Program-made: the position numbers and the translations under genes | Shown here: positions 1 to 7,961 of the stretch, piece by piece | How positions within the stretch are numbered: the first letter of the stretch is position 1 | Layout of the letters: each line of letters begins with the position of its first letter | The notes under the pieces: model-generated | Seen by the model: the letters and a program-made list of their open reading frames with translations, nothing else | Database searches by the model: none | What the model was told of the DNA's origin: nothing | Source of the DNA: Haloterrigena alkaliphila | Lineage (GTDB): Archaea > Halobacteriota > Halobacteria > Halobacteriales > Natrialbaceae | Length of the DNA: 64,000 bases | Reading direction: 5' to 3' | NCBI RefSeq assembly: GCF_017352155.2 | Contig: NZ_CP071462.1 | Span: forward strand, 186,001 to 250,000

Positions 1-356
1 ACGGTGTCGAACGTCGCCATCTCGGGGAGATACTCGTCGCGCTGGGCCTCGGTTCCGAACCGGTCGATGACGGTCGCCGTGCCGAGGTGGAGCGCGAGCG
101 AACTCGCGACGGACATCAGCGCCGCCGCGAGTTCCTCGATCACGATCGCTAACTCGACGAGCCCCTCGCCGCGGCCGCCGTGAGATTCCGGGAGGGTCAG
201 CCCGGTGAGCCGGCGGTCGCCGAGTTCCGCGAGGATCTCGCTCGGGTACTCCTCCGCCCGATCGAGTTCGATTGCGTTCGGTCGGATCTCCTCGGCCGCG
301 AACGTTCTGCTCTCGTCCCGCAGCGCTTCCTGCTCGTCGGTCAGTTCGAACTCCAT
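1..356 (-). CDS. acyl-CoA dehydrogenase, N-terminal part (runs off left edge)
   Basis: Translation of the minus strand from an ATG at 354-356 begins MEFELTDEQEALRDE and continues for 118 residues to the window edge. The visible part has the helical N-terminal domain typical of acyl-CoA dehydrogenases (FAD flavoproteins that oxidise acyl-CoA to enoyl-CoA), including a segment resembling the family's GL.LPE..GG region. The FAD-binding middle domain and the catalytic glutamate lie outside the window. It is divergent from the DUF655 gene, with about 165 bp between the starts. Substrate chain length cannot be judged. Other fatty-acid genes occur in the window but none is adjacent. Confidence 0.85.
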   Translation of the reverse strand, partial: MEFELTDEQEALRDESRTFAAEEIRPNAIELDRAEEYPSEILAELGDRRLTGLTLPESHGGRGEGLVELAIVIEELAAALMSVASSLALHLGTATVIDRFGTEAQRDEYLPEMATFDT

Positions 357-522
357 ACCGACCGTCCGACCGTTCGCGGGTTAAGTGTACGTGCGGCGAA
401 CGGTATTCGAACGACCGGACCGCGACGAGGGCGCGAACGCTGCGTCGGCCGTCGATCGCCGTCGAGATCGGGCTGCAACCGAGCCGACTCTTTAAGTGCG
501 CTGTTGCCGTATGGTTATCGCA

Positions 523-1119
523 ATGACTGAATCCGACGGCGACGAGAGGGACGTCCGTCGCGCGGTCGTATTGGACTACCTCGCACACGGGCTCTCGGAC
601 GATAGCCGCCCGCAGTACGAGAAGTCACCGGCCGGCTACGCCCTCGAGACCGACGATTTCGAGCTCTATCAGGTCGCCTTCGACGAGGACGAACGGCTCA
701 CCATCGGAAGCGACGTCGTTCTCGAGCCACGCGACGCGCGCGAGATCGTCACCGAGGCCCGGCGCGTCGAGTACGACGACCTCTCCTCGGGCGCCCAGTC
801 GGAACTCGAGTACGTCGTCGCCGACCTCGTCGAGGAGGAGGAACAGCGGTTCGTCGACTTCTACAACGACGCCCAGCCGATCACGCTGCGGCTCCACCAG
901 TTGAACCTCCTGCCGGGGATCGGGAAGAAGCTCCGCAACAGCATCCTCGACGAGCGCAAGCGCAAACCCTTCGAGAGCTTCGAGGAGCTGTCCGAACGCG
1001 TCTCCGGCCTCCACGACCCCGACGAGATCCTCGTCGAGCGCATTCTCGAGGAACTGCGCGACGACGACCTCAAGTACCAGACGTTCGTCGGCCGGCGCGA
1101 ACAGGAACAGAACCAGTAG
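523..1119 (+). CDS. DUF655 family RNA/DNA-binding-like protein
   Basis: This 198-residue acidic protein matches the archaeal DUF655 family. The start at 523 (MTESDGDERD) is preferred over upstream in-frame ATGs because it follows a TTTAAGTG box about 32 bp upstream, as expected for a nearly leaderless haloarchaeal transcript. The N-terminal half is a beta-rich, OB-like region. Residues 129-136 (LLPGIGKK) form a helix-hairpin-helix motif, which normally contacts nucleic acid backbone. In archaea this gene normally sits directly before ksgA in a ribosome-related cluster, so a role in RNA or ribosome metabolism is usually inferred; the function is not established. Here gvpA separates it from ksgA. 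Confidence 0.9.
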   Translation: MTESDGDERDVRRAVVLDYLAHGLSDDSRPQYEKSPAGYALETDDFELYQVAFDEDERLTIGSDVVLEPRDAREIVTEARRVEYDDLSSGAQSELEYVVADLVEEEEQRFVDFYNDAQPITLRLHQLNLLPGIGKKLRNSILDERKRKPFESFEELSERVSGLHDPDEILVERILEELRDDDLKYQTFVGRREQEQNQ

Positions 1120-1304
1120 CGCGGCTCGCTCGAGTGCGCGGTCTCGAGGATTCTGCCGAAACCATCTCCCGGGAGATACGTCTGCGATCCTGCGAGCAGT
1201 GCGCGTACGGCTGTCCGCGAACTGACGGCCGAGGCGCCGCGACGGGAGGCGGTCCCGGTTGTGCGACGGCTGTGGAGCCACTCCGATCCGGCTGATTTCG
1301 GGCG

Positions 1305-1592
1305 CTACTGGGCCGCAGACTTTGGCGACGATTCCGGACGCGGTTCGACCTCGAGTTCCTCCAGATCCTCGAGGTCGCCCTCCGCCGTCGCTTGTTCGAT
1401 TTTCGCGATCTCCTCCGCGTAGTGGAGGAAGGTGTCGACCGAGGCGACGACGACGCGAGCCTCGATCGTCAGCAGTTCGATTCCGACGACGGAAACGCGC
1501 GCCCAGACGTCGATGACGACGCCCTTGTCGAGGATCCGATCGAGCACCTCGGCGAGGCTCGACGCGTCCGGTCGGCGTTGTGGGGATGCCAT
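1305..1592 (-). CDS. gvpA: gas vesicle structural protein GvpA, solitary copy
   Basis: A 95-residue protein starting [12 protein letters not shown]. Residues of the core ([18 protein letters not shown], then [11 protein letters not shown] and [14 protein letters not shown]) match the GvpA shell protein that assembles the ribbed wall of gas vesicles. Haloarchaeal GvpA is usually shorter, near 76-78 residues; this copy carries an extra acidic, proline/serine-rich C-terminal tail of roughly 20 residues. No gvpF-O, gvpC, gvpD or gvpE is visible nearby, and the gene lies antisense between DUF655 and ksgA. GvpJ and GvpM are related, but the [15 protein letters not shown] segment favours GvpA. Whether it is expressed or complements a gvp cluster elsewhere is unknown. 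Confidence 0.9.
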   Translation of the reverse strand: MASPQRRPDASSLAEVLDRILDKGVVIDVWARVSVVGIELLTIEARVVVASVDTFLHYAEEIAKIEQATAEGDLEDLEELEVEPRPESSPKSAAQ

Positions 1593-1779
1593 GTGAACTC
1601 TACTCGAGACTCGGACACGAGTCCTGTTCATCACACGGGCTGCGTCAGCAAGCATCGTGGGTGATACTGACACTACGGAGTACTCGCGGTTCGGCGATTG
1701 CTCGAAGCGAGCGCTCGAGCGCCCCCGTCCGAGCCGGTGAGACGGTGCGTTTACACCAGTGCCCGCCCAAGCGCCGGCA

Positions 1780-2628
1780 ATGAGAGACCCAGACGGACTG
1801 ATCGCGCGGGCGGGCGTCCGCGGCGATCCGAACCGCGACCAGCACTTCCTCGTCGACGACCGGGTGCTGGATCGGCTCCCGACCTACCTCGAAGAGATCG
1901 ACGCCGATACCTCACACCTGCTCGAGATCGGTGGCGGAACTGGGGCGCTGACCGACCGCCTGCTGGCGATGGGCGACGAGGGCGACCACGTGACCGTCGT
2001 CGAGCGCGACCGCGACCTCGCCGAATTCCTGCGCGAGGAGTTCGCGGCCGAAATCGACGCCGGCGATCTGACTGTGATCGAAGGCGACGCCCTCGAGGTC
2101 GACCTCCCCGCGTTCACGGCCTCCCTCTCGAATCTCCCCTACGGCGTCTCGAGCGAGATCACCTTCCGGCTGCTGCCCGAGAAACGCTCCCTCGTGCTCA
2201 TGTTCCAGCGGGAGTTCGCCGAGCGGATGGTCGCCGAGCCCGGCACCTCGGAGTACGGCCGCCTTTCCGTCTCGACCCAGCACTACGCCGAGCCCGAGAT
2301 CGTCGAGACGATCCCGAAGGAAGCGTTTTCGCCGCCGCCCGCCGTCGAGAGCGCGGTCGTTCGCCTCCGGCCTCGCAACCCCGACTACGAGGTCGACGAA
2401 GAGGAGTTCTTCCTACGGTTCGTGAAGGCGCTGTTCACCCAGCGCCGGAAGACGATCCGGAACGCGATCCGCAACACGGCCCACATCTCGGGGCTCGAGG
2501 CGCCCGAGGCGGTCGTCGACGCGGCCGACGAGGACGTGCTTCGAAAGCGAGCCGACGCGATGGCGCCGACGGAGTTCGCCGCGCTGGCGAAACTTGCCGT
2601 CGACGTGGGTGAGCCGTGCGAGGACTGA
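1780..2628 (+). CDS. ksgA: 16S rRNA dimethyladenosine transferase KsgA/RsmA
   Basis: A 282-residue SAM-dependent methyltransferase that dimethylates two adjacent adenines in the 3' terminal helix of 16S rRNA during small-subunit maturation. Residues 48-55 (LEIGGGTG) form the SAM-binding loop and residues 118-121 (NLPY) are the catalytic motif IV of N6-adenine methyltransferases. The C-terminal helical domain with [12 protein letters not shown] is typical of the family. The ATG at 1780 is chosen over the in-frame one at 1759 because orthologues begin with MRDPDGLI. The gene belongs to the conserved archaeal DUF655-ksgA cluster. Two perfect hairpins follow the stop codon. Confidence 0.97.
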   Translation: MRDPDGLIARAGVRGDPNRDQHFLVDDRVLDRLPTYLEEIDADTSHLLEIGGGTGALTDRLLAMGDEGDHVTVVERDRDLAEFLREEFAAEIDAGDLTVIEGDALEVDLPAFTASLSNLPYGVSSEITFRLLPEKRSLVLMFQREFAERMVAEPGTSEYGRLSVSTQHYAEPEIVETIPKEAFSPPPAVESAVVRLRPRNPDYEVDEEEFFLRFVKALFTQRRKTIRNAIRNTAHISGLEAPEAVVDAADEDVLRKRADAMAPTEFAALAKLAVDVGEPCED

Positions 2629-2632
2629 ATAG

Positions 2633-2653
2633 TGCGAGACCGACGGTCTCGCA
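2633..2653 (+). terminator. perfect 9-bp hairpin after ksgA
   Basis: TGCGAGACC, a three-base loop GAC, then GGTCTCGCA. It starts 4 bp after the ksgA stop codon. There is no T-run, so it may act as an RNA 3'-end structure rather than a classical intrinsic terminator. Confidence 0.55.
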
Positions 2654-2659
2654 GACCGT

Positions 2660-2680
2660 TCGCGCGGAATCGCCGCGCGA
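2660..2680 (+). terminator. second perfect hairpin after ksgA
   Basis: TCGCGCGG, loop AATCG, CCGCGCGA: eight pairs, six bases downstream of the first hairpin. The two make a tandem hairpin pair in the ksgA-mscS spacer. Confidence 0.55.
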
Positions 2681-2871
2681 AGACGCAGTGAGGGCCTCGA
2701 GCTGTGAGCGGCGACCAGCGGGAGCCGTGAGCGGGCGAGGGACAGTGACGACAGGGGTTGCGGGAGGGAAGGCGGCGGTGAACGGCCCCGGCTCGAGCTT
2801 GGAACTCACGTCCAACCGACGGATACTCAAGCCTGCACGAACCATTCGCTCGAGAGACGAAGCGTGATCCC

Positions 2872-4047
2872 ATGTCCGTGCCACTGACCGTTCTCGATCG
2901 GCTCGTCGACGCGTTCGGAGCGGAATTTCAGATCGCGGCGACGGTCGCGGCGGTCGCCGTCCTGCTGGCCGTCCTGCTCTCCTATCGACGACTGCAGGGG
3001 TGGCTCAGCGAGCGGACCAGTCCGCTGTACAGCGATATCGTCACGACGACCGTCCTCATCGGCTCCTGCGCGCTCTCCCTCAGCGTCGTCCTCGAGGTGT
3101 GGGGCCTGACCGATAGCGTCTCCACCCTCCGGAACAACGTCGGTCTCGGCGAAGCCGCGTTCGTAGACGCGGCCGTCACGGTGATCTTCGTCGTCGGGAC
3201 GCTCATCGTCACGCGGTTCGTCAGGCGGGTCATCGACGAGGTGCTCGGCTCGGCGACGGCCGTGACGGATCACCAGCGGGAGATCACGCACCGCATTTCG
3301 CAGGTCGTCATCTGGTCGGTGTCGCTGGTCATCGTGCTGAGCGTCTGGGTCGACGACCTCGGCGGCCTGCTCGTCGGGGCCGGGTTCTTCGGTATCGTCG
3401 TCGGTATGGCCGCCCGCCAGACCCTCGGGACGATCCTCGCCGGTTTCGTCCTGATGTTCGATCGTCCCTTCGAGATCGGCGACTGGATCGAAGTCGAGGA
3501 CCACGAGGGGATCGTCACCGACATCTCCATCGTCAACACCCGCATTCGCTCGTTCGACGGCGAGTACGTCATGGTCCCCAACGACGTCATCTCCTCGAGC
3601 GTGGTCACGAACCGCTCGAGGCGGGGCCGCCTGCGGATCGAGGTCGACGTCGGCGTCGACTACGCGACCGACGTCGAGACGGCCGCGGAGATCGCGAAGA
3701 CGACGGTCGAGAACCTCGATCGCCCGCTGGCGGCGCCGTCGCCGCAGGTCGTCACGAAGTCCTTCGGCGACTCGTCGGTCGTCCTCGGCGTGCGGTTCTG
3801 GATCGACAAGCCGACCGCCCGCCGCCGCTGGAAGGCCCGAACGGACGCGATCAACGCGATCAAACGGGCCTTCGAGGACGAGCAGATTAAGATCCCGTAC
3901 CCGCAGCGCGAACTCTCCGGCCGGGCCGAGACCGACGGCTTCCGGATCGCCGACGGCGAGTCTCGAGCGTCCAGGGACGGGCGAGCGACGGAGACAGCGG
4001 CGGAGACGGAAGCCAAAACCGAGATGCGGCACACGGAGGACGACTGA
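2872..4047 (+). CDS. mechanosensitive ion channel, MscS family
   Basis: A 391-residue membrane protein. Hydrophobic segments lie at about residues 20-40, 57-78, 98-120 and 143-165, followed by the pore-lining glycine/alanine-rich helix (VGAGFFGIVVGMAARQ, about 168-185) and the cytoplasmic beta domain beginning near RPFEIGDWIEV. These are hallmarks of MscS channels, which open under membrane tension to release osmolytes in hypo-osmotic shock. The acidic C-terminal tail ends in RHTEDD; this last stretch is the first unit of a 27-bp tandem repeat that runs on to the next gene. MscS commonly sits in this ksgA cluster in haloarchaea. Confidence 0.95.
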   Translation: MSVPLTVLDRLVDAFGAEFQIAATVAAVAVLLAVLLSYRRLQGWLSERTSPLYSDIVTTTVLIGSCALSLSVVLEVWGLTDSVSTLRNNVGLGEAAFVDAAVTVIFVVGTLIVTRFVRRVIDEVLGSATAVTDHQREITHRISQVVIWSVSLVIVLSVWVDDLGGLLVGAGFFGIVVGMAARQTLGTILAGFVLMFDRPFEIGDWIEVEDHEGIVTDISIVNTRIRSFDGEYVMVPNDVISSSVVTNRSRRGRLRIEVDVGVDYATDVETAAEIAKTTVENLDRPLAAPSPQVVTKSFGDSSVVLGVRFWIDKPTARRRWKARTDAINAIKRAFEDEQIKIPYPQRELSGRAETDGFRIADGESRASRDGRATETAAETEAKTEMRHTEDD

Positions 4048-4050
4048 GCG

Positions 4051-4074
4051 ATGAAACGCACGGAGGGCGACTGA
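4051..4074 (+). other. mini-ORF MKRTEGD
   Basis: An ATG-to-TGA frame of seven codons lies 3 bp after the MscS stop, preceded by GGAGG inside the MscS 3' end. It is a duplicated copy of the MscS tail. Whether it is translated is unknown; re-initiation coupling is an inference from the layout. Confidence 0.4.
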
Positions 4075-4077
4075 CGG

Positions 4078-4101
4078 ATGACGCGGACGGAGGGCCACTG
4101 A
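4078..4101 (+). other. mini-ORF MTRTEGH
   Basis: The second seven-codon frame of the same repeat. It ends one base before the ATG of the HemK-like gene at 4103 and carries the GGAGG that would serve that gene. Confidence 0.4.
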
Positions 4102-4102
4102 G

Positions 4103-4684
4103 ATGGGACTCGAGGACCGCCGCGACGCCGAACCGGAGGTCTACCAGCCGGCCGAGGACTCCCACCTCCTCGCGGACGCGGCCTGCGACGGCCTCGCCGA
4201 CGCCGACGAGAACGATCGCGTCCTCGAGGTCGGCACCGGCTCGGGGTACGTCGCCGGGCGGATCGACGCGGAGACGCCCGCCCGCGTGGTCGCCGCGGAT
4301 CTGAACCCCCACGCGGTCCGGCAGGCCCGCGAAGAGGGGCTCGAGACGGTCCGGGCCGACCTCGTCTCGCCGTTCGCCGACGCCGCGTTCGACGCCGTCG
4401 TCTTCAACCCGCCGTACCTGCCGACCGATCCCGACAACGAGTGGGACGACTGGATGGAACGCGCCCTCTCGGGCGGCGAGGACGGGCGCGCCGTCATCGA
4501 CCCCTTCCTCGAGCGCGTCCCTCGCGTGCTCGCGCCCGACGGCGTGGTCTATCTGCTCGTGAGCAGTTTAACGGGAGTCGACGACGTGGTCGAAGAAGCC
4601 GGCGAGCACGGCTTCAGCGCCGTCGCCGTCGCCGACGAGTCGTTCCCCTTCGAGACGCTGACGGTCCTCGAGTTGCTCCGGTAG
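4103..4684 (+). CDS. HemK/PrmC-type N5-glutamine methyltransferase
   Basis: A 193-residue Rossmann-fold SAM methyltransferase. Residues 43-48 (VGTGSG) bind SAM, and residues 102-105 (NPPY) are the signature that positions the glutamine amide. The EVYQPAEDSHLLA opening (residues 12-24) is typical of the archaeal/eukaryotic HemK2 (Mtq2) branch, which methylates the GGQ glutamine of translation termination factor aRF1. The gene starts immediately after a tandem repeat derived from the end of mscS, so translation is probably coupled to that operon. The exact substrate is inferred from the family. Confidence 0.9.
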   Translation: MGLEDRRDAEPEVYQPAEDSHLLADAACDGLADADENDRVLEVGTGSGYVAGRIDAETPARVVAADLNPHAVRQAREEGLETVRADLVSPFADAAFDAVVFNPPYLPTDPDNEWDDWMERALSGGEDGRAVIDPFLERVPRVLAPDGVVYLLVSSLTGVDDVVEEAGEHGFSAVAVADESFPFETLTVLELLR

Positions 4685-4716
4685 TCGGATCGTCACCCGT
4701 GGCGTCCTCGAGCGGC

Positions 4717-4736
4717 CCTACGACTCCCTACGACTC
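4717..4736 (-). repeat. exact 10-bp duplication across a stop codon
   Basis: CCTACGACTC occurs twice head to tail (4717-4726 and 4727-4736). The right-hand copy contains the stop codon of the enoyl-CoA hydratase gene, so the gene's end, including TAG, is duplicated. Confidence 0.8.
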
Positions 4737-5501
4737 GTATTCGGGCGGTCGATCCTCGCGAAACGCGGCGACGCTCTCGGCGAAGTCGGGGTGGCGAACG
4801 CACTGCTCGTTCAGCGCGTAGCGGTACGCCGCCGATCTGCGGATCGCCTCGGATCGGTGCGCGACCATCGCGCGCTTGGTCTGGGCGACCGCGTTCGGAC
4901 TGCGCGCTTCGACGCGACGAACGAACGCCTCGACGACCGCGTCGAGTTCGTCGGCGTCGACGACCCGACTGAACAGGTCCGTCTCGGCCGCGTCTTCGGC
5001 TCGGATGACGCCACCGGTGAAACACACCTCCCGCGCGAGGCCCTCGCCGAGTTCCAGCGCGAGCCGTTCGAACGGCGGCACGATCCCCATCCTGAGTTCG
5101 GCGGGACAGAGTTCGGCCGTCGTCGCCGCGAACCGGACGTCACACGCCATCGCGAGTTCGTAGCCGCCGCCGTAAGCGGCCCCGTTCACGCGGGCGACCA
5201 CGGGAACCGGAACGGCCTCGATCCGCTCGTACAGGTCCGTAAACGACTGCAGGTACTCGAGGACCGCGTCGGGATCGGTCGCTCTGTCGGCGAAGGCGTC
5301 GACGTCCGCGCCCGCCGAGAACGTCCCCTCGGCGCCGGTTACGACGATCGCTCGCGTCCCGGTCGATTCCGCGAGGTCTTCGATCGCGGCATCGAGTTCG
5401 GCGACGACCGTCGGCGACATGGCGTTGCCGGACGCGGGTCTGTCGATCGTGACGACCGCCTGATCGGGGTCCGTCGAGCGTTCGATGTCAACTGCTGCCA
5501 T
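4728..5501 (-). CDS. enoyl-CoA hydratase/isomerase (crotonase) family protein
   Basis: A 257-residue crotonase-fold protein starting MAAVDIERSTDP (the ATG at 5499-5501 is preferred over the one eight codons upstream). The first oxyanion-hole region is TFSAGADVDAF and the second is NGAAYGGGYELAMACD, where the backbone polarises the acyl-CoA thioester. Family members hydrate enoyl-CoA in beta-oxidation or catalyse related isomerase/hydrolase reactions. The usual catalytic glutamates are not unambiguous here, so the precise reaction is left open. It is convergent with the HemK-like gene and ends in a 10-bp duplication that includes its stop codon. Confidence 0.88.
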   Translation of the reverse strand: MAAVDIERSTDPDQAVVTIDRPASGNAMSPTVVAELDAAIEDLAESTGTRAIVVTGAEGTFSAGADVDAFADRATDPDAVLEYLQSFTDLYERIEAVPVPVVARVNGAAYGGGYELAMACDVRFAATTAELCPAELRMGIVPPFERLALELGEGLAREVCFTGGVIRAEDAAETDLFSRVVDADELDAVVEAFVRRVEARSPNAVAQTKRAMVAHRSEAIRRSAAYRYALNEQCVRHPDFAESVAAFREDRPPEYES

Positions 5502-5652
5502 ACGATTCCGTCCAGCGCCAGACACGTAAATATCAGCGTCTCTACGCCCCTCTACCTCGATATCGTCGATCGAACGCCGGACGGAAAATTACTATGGCGA
5601 ATTAATACAGATGGAAAATATTAAGCGTCGGTATAGCCTAGCCGCGTTCACG

Positions 5653-6660
5653 ATGACTGAGTACGTTTCGACCACGCCGGGGCTCTATCCGCTCCCGGAC
5701 TGGGCGAAAGACGACCTTTCGGATCTCAAGGGGCACCAGAAGCACGACCTCATCAGCGGCGACGAGAGCGAGGCGATCACGGCGGCCTACGAGGAGGCCC
5801 GCGAGGACGTGATCGAAGTGCAGCGCGACGCCGGACTCGACCGGATCGTCGAGGGCCAACTGCGCTGGGACGACATGCTCGCCCACCCGCTGGCGGTCCA
5901 CGACGCCGTCGAAACGCGCGGGATCGTCCGCTACTACGACAACAACAACTTCTACCGGGAGCCGGTCGTGCAGGACGACCTGGACTTCTCGGGCGACGTC
6001 GCGGGCGAACTCGAGGCCGCGGCCGAGCTAGTCGACGGTGACGACGGCCTGCAGGCCGTCCTCCCCGGCCCGTACTCGCTTGCCGATCTCGCGACCGACG
6101 AGCAGTACGGCGACGAGGCGGAGTTCCTCTCGGCCATCGCCGACTTCCTCGCGGGCGAGGCCGAGGCCTTCCGGGACGTCGAGACGCTGTTCCTGCTCGA
6201 GCCCTCGCTGGTCGAGAACGCGCCCGAAGACGGCCAGGACGAACGCGCGAGCGAGGCGATCGATCGGGTCGCGAGCGCGACGGACGCCGACGTCGTCGTC
6301 CAGCCCTACTGGGGCGCGCTCGAGGAGAAGGTCTACGCCCATCTGCTCGACGCAGATATCGACGCAGTCGGCTTCGACTTCGTCGCGAATCAGGACGACA
6401 ACCTCTACAACATCCAGGAGTACGGCGCGACCGACGACGTCGCGCTCGGCCTCGCCGACGGCCAGAATACGCTCGTCGAGGATCCCGAGGCGATCCGCGA
6501 CCGGGTCGACTGGGTCGAAGAACAGCTACAGGTCACCGAGTTCGAGACGGTGTACCTGACGACGAACACGGAGACGTTCTACCTGCCCTACGGCAAGTAC
6601 GTGGAGAAACTCGAGGTCCTCGCCGAGGCCGCGGACCTCGCGGAGGTGACCGCCGCATGA
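5653..6660 (+). CDS. MetE-like methionine synthase homologue, first gene of pair
   Basis: A 335-residue TIM-barrel protein of the UROD/MetE superfamily beginning MTEYVSTTPGLYPLPDWAK, as in haloarchaeal MetE-family proteins. The ATG at 5653 is preferred to the one at 5611. An A/T-rich stretch (ATTACTATGGCGAATTAATA) lies 40-65 bp upstream. It overlaps the next MetE gene by ATGA, indicating translational coupling. Long bacterial MetE is a fusion of two such barrels; here two separate polypeptides are made. This protein lacks the clear His-x-Cys and Cys zinc site of its partner, so it may play the substrate-binding or an auxiliary role. That division of labour is inferred. Confidence 0.88.
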   Translation: MTEYVSTTPGLYPLPDWAKDDLSDLKGHQKHDLISGDESEAITAAYEEAREDVIEVQRDAGLDRIVEGQLRWDDMLAHPLAVHDAVETRGIVRYYDNNNFYREPVVQDDLDFSGDVAGELEAAAELVDGDDGLQAVLPGPYSLADLATDEQYGDEAEFLSAIADFLAGEAEAFRDVETLFLLEPSLVENAPEDGQDERASEAIDRVASATDADVVVQPYWGALEEKVYAHLLDADIDAVGFDFVANQDDNLYNIQEYGATDDVALGLADGQNTLVEDPEAIRDRVDWVEEQLQVTEFETVYLTTNTETFYLPYGKYVEKLEVLAEAADLAEVTAA

Positions 6661-7733
6661 GCACGAACGAGAACAAAGATCAGTTCCGACCCGACGAGCA
6701 CGAGAACGACCACTTCCTGCTGACGACCGTCGTCGGCAGCTATCCCAAGCCCAAGTGGCTCAACCGCGCGAAGGAGCTCTACCAGGACGAGGACCACGGC
6801 TTCGACGCGGACGACTATCAGGAAGCCAAGGACGACGCCGCCCGCCTCATCACGAACGAACACGAGCGGGCCGGCCTCGACGTCGTCGTCGACGGCGAGA
6901 TGCGGCGCAACGAGATGGTCGAGTTCTTCGCCCACCGCATCGAGGGCTACGAGTTCAACGGCCCCGTCAAGGTGTGGGGCCACAACTACTTCGACAAGCC
7001 CTCCGTCGTCTCGGAAGTCGAGTACGACGAGAACTGGCTCGTCGACGAGTACGAGTTCACCGCCGCCGCGTCGAACCGCCCCGTCAAGGTGCCGATCACG
7101 GGTCCCTACACGCTGGCCAACTGGTCCTTTAACGAGGCCTACGACGACGACGAGGAACTCGCCTACGACCTCGCGGATCTGGTCAACGAGGAGATCGAGA
7201 AGCTCGTCGAGGCCGGCGCGCGCTACATCCAGATCGACGAGCCCGCGCTCGCGACCACGCCCGACGACCACGCCATCGTCGGCGAAGCCCTCGAGCGAAT
7301 CGTCGCCGACATCGACGACGAGGTCCGTATCGGCCTCCACGTCTGTTACGGCGATTACTCCCGGATCTACCCCGAAATTCTGGAGTTCCCCGTCGACGAG
7401 TTCGACCTCGAGCTCGCCAACGGCGACTACGAACAGCTGGACGTCTTCAAGGACCCCGAGTTCACGAAGGACCTCGCGCTCGGCGTCACCGACGCCCACG
7501 TCGCCGAGGTCGAGTCCGTCGAGCAGATCGAGGCGAACATCAAGAAAGGCCTCGAGGTCGTCCCGCCGGAACAACTGGTCGTCTCGCCGGACTGCGGCGT
7601 GAAGCTGCTGCCCCGCGAGGTCGCCTACGGCAAGATGGCGAACATGGTCGAGGCCGCCCGCAACGTCGAGGCGGATCTCGACGAGGGCAACGTCGATATC
7701 GAGCGCGGTGCGCCGACCCCGGCCGACGACTGA
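6657..7733 (+). CDS. metE: cobalamin-independent methionine synthase (MetE C-terminal-type)
   Basis: A 358-residue protein with the zinc-binding catalytic half of MetE. LHVCYGDY supplies a His and a Cys ligand, and SPDCGVK supplies the second Cys that bind the zinc activating homocysteine; TTVVGSYPKP and DEPAL are further family motifs. The enzyme transfers a methyl group from a methylated folate-like (possibly methyl-tetrahydropterin) donor to homocysteine, giving methionine in the cytoplasm. Archaeal MetE homologues are single-barrel and their natural methyl donor is often uncertain. It overlaps the upstream homologue by 4 bp, forming a two-gene operon. Confidence 0.93.
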   Translation: MSTNENKDQFRPDEHENDHFLLTTVVGSYPKPKWLNRAKELYQDEDHGFDADDYQEAKDDAARLITNEHERAGLDVVVDGEMRRNEMVEFFAHRIEGYEFNGPVKVWGHNYFDKPSVVSEVEYDENWLVDEYEFTAAASNRPVKVPITGPYTLANWSFNEAYDDDEELAYDLADLVNEEIEKLVEAGARYIQIDEPALATTPDDHAIVGEALERIVADIDDEVRIGLHVCYGDYSRIYPEILEFPVDEFDLELANGDYEQLDVFKDPEFTKDLALGVTDAHVAEVESVEQIEANIKKGLEVVPPEQLVVSPDCGVKLLPREVAYGKMANMVEAARNVEADLDEGNVDIERGAPTPADD

Positions 7734-7961
7734 CGCGCCCGCGAATCGCGGCTCGGTTTCGCTCTCATCTGTTCTCTCTCACTTCCGGTTTTCCGGTGAC
7801 TCCCGCATCCCATCGGCCGTCGACTCCCGGTTCGTTCGTCGACCCAGTGCACGACGAGGGATCCAGTCGACGAGCTGCCCGCGGTCACTCGGCTCGCTCG
7901 AGCAACCCGGGCAGACCCGGGCAGGCTCAATCGCTTTTCGTCCGGCCGGCGAACGATCGGT

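Larger units (their letters stand above)
4024..4101 (+). repeat. three 27-bp tandem units joining mscS to the HemK-like gene
   Basis: Units start at ATGs at 4024, 4051 and 4078. Each reads ATG, three to five sense codons containing CGGAGG, then a TGA. The first unit is the end of the MscS gene; the second and third are miniature ORFs. Each CGGAGG sits a suitable distance before the next ATG to act as a ribosome-binding site. Confidence 0.85.

Noticed and set aside
1120-1304. Additional gvp genes around gvpA
   Set aside because: Spacers on both sides were read in all frames and contain no GvpF-O-like sequence.
2827-4098. Long minus-strand open frames opposite mscS (and similar ones opposite other genes)
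   Set aside because: They are antisense shadows of a well-supported gene; composition is Arg/His-rich, unlike acidic haloarchaeal proteins.
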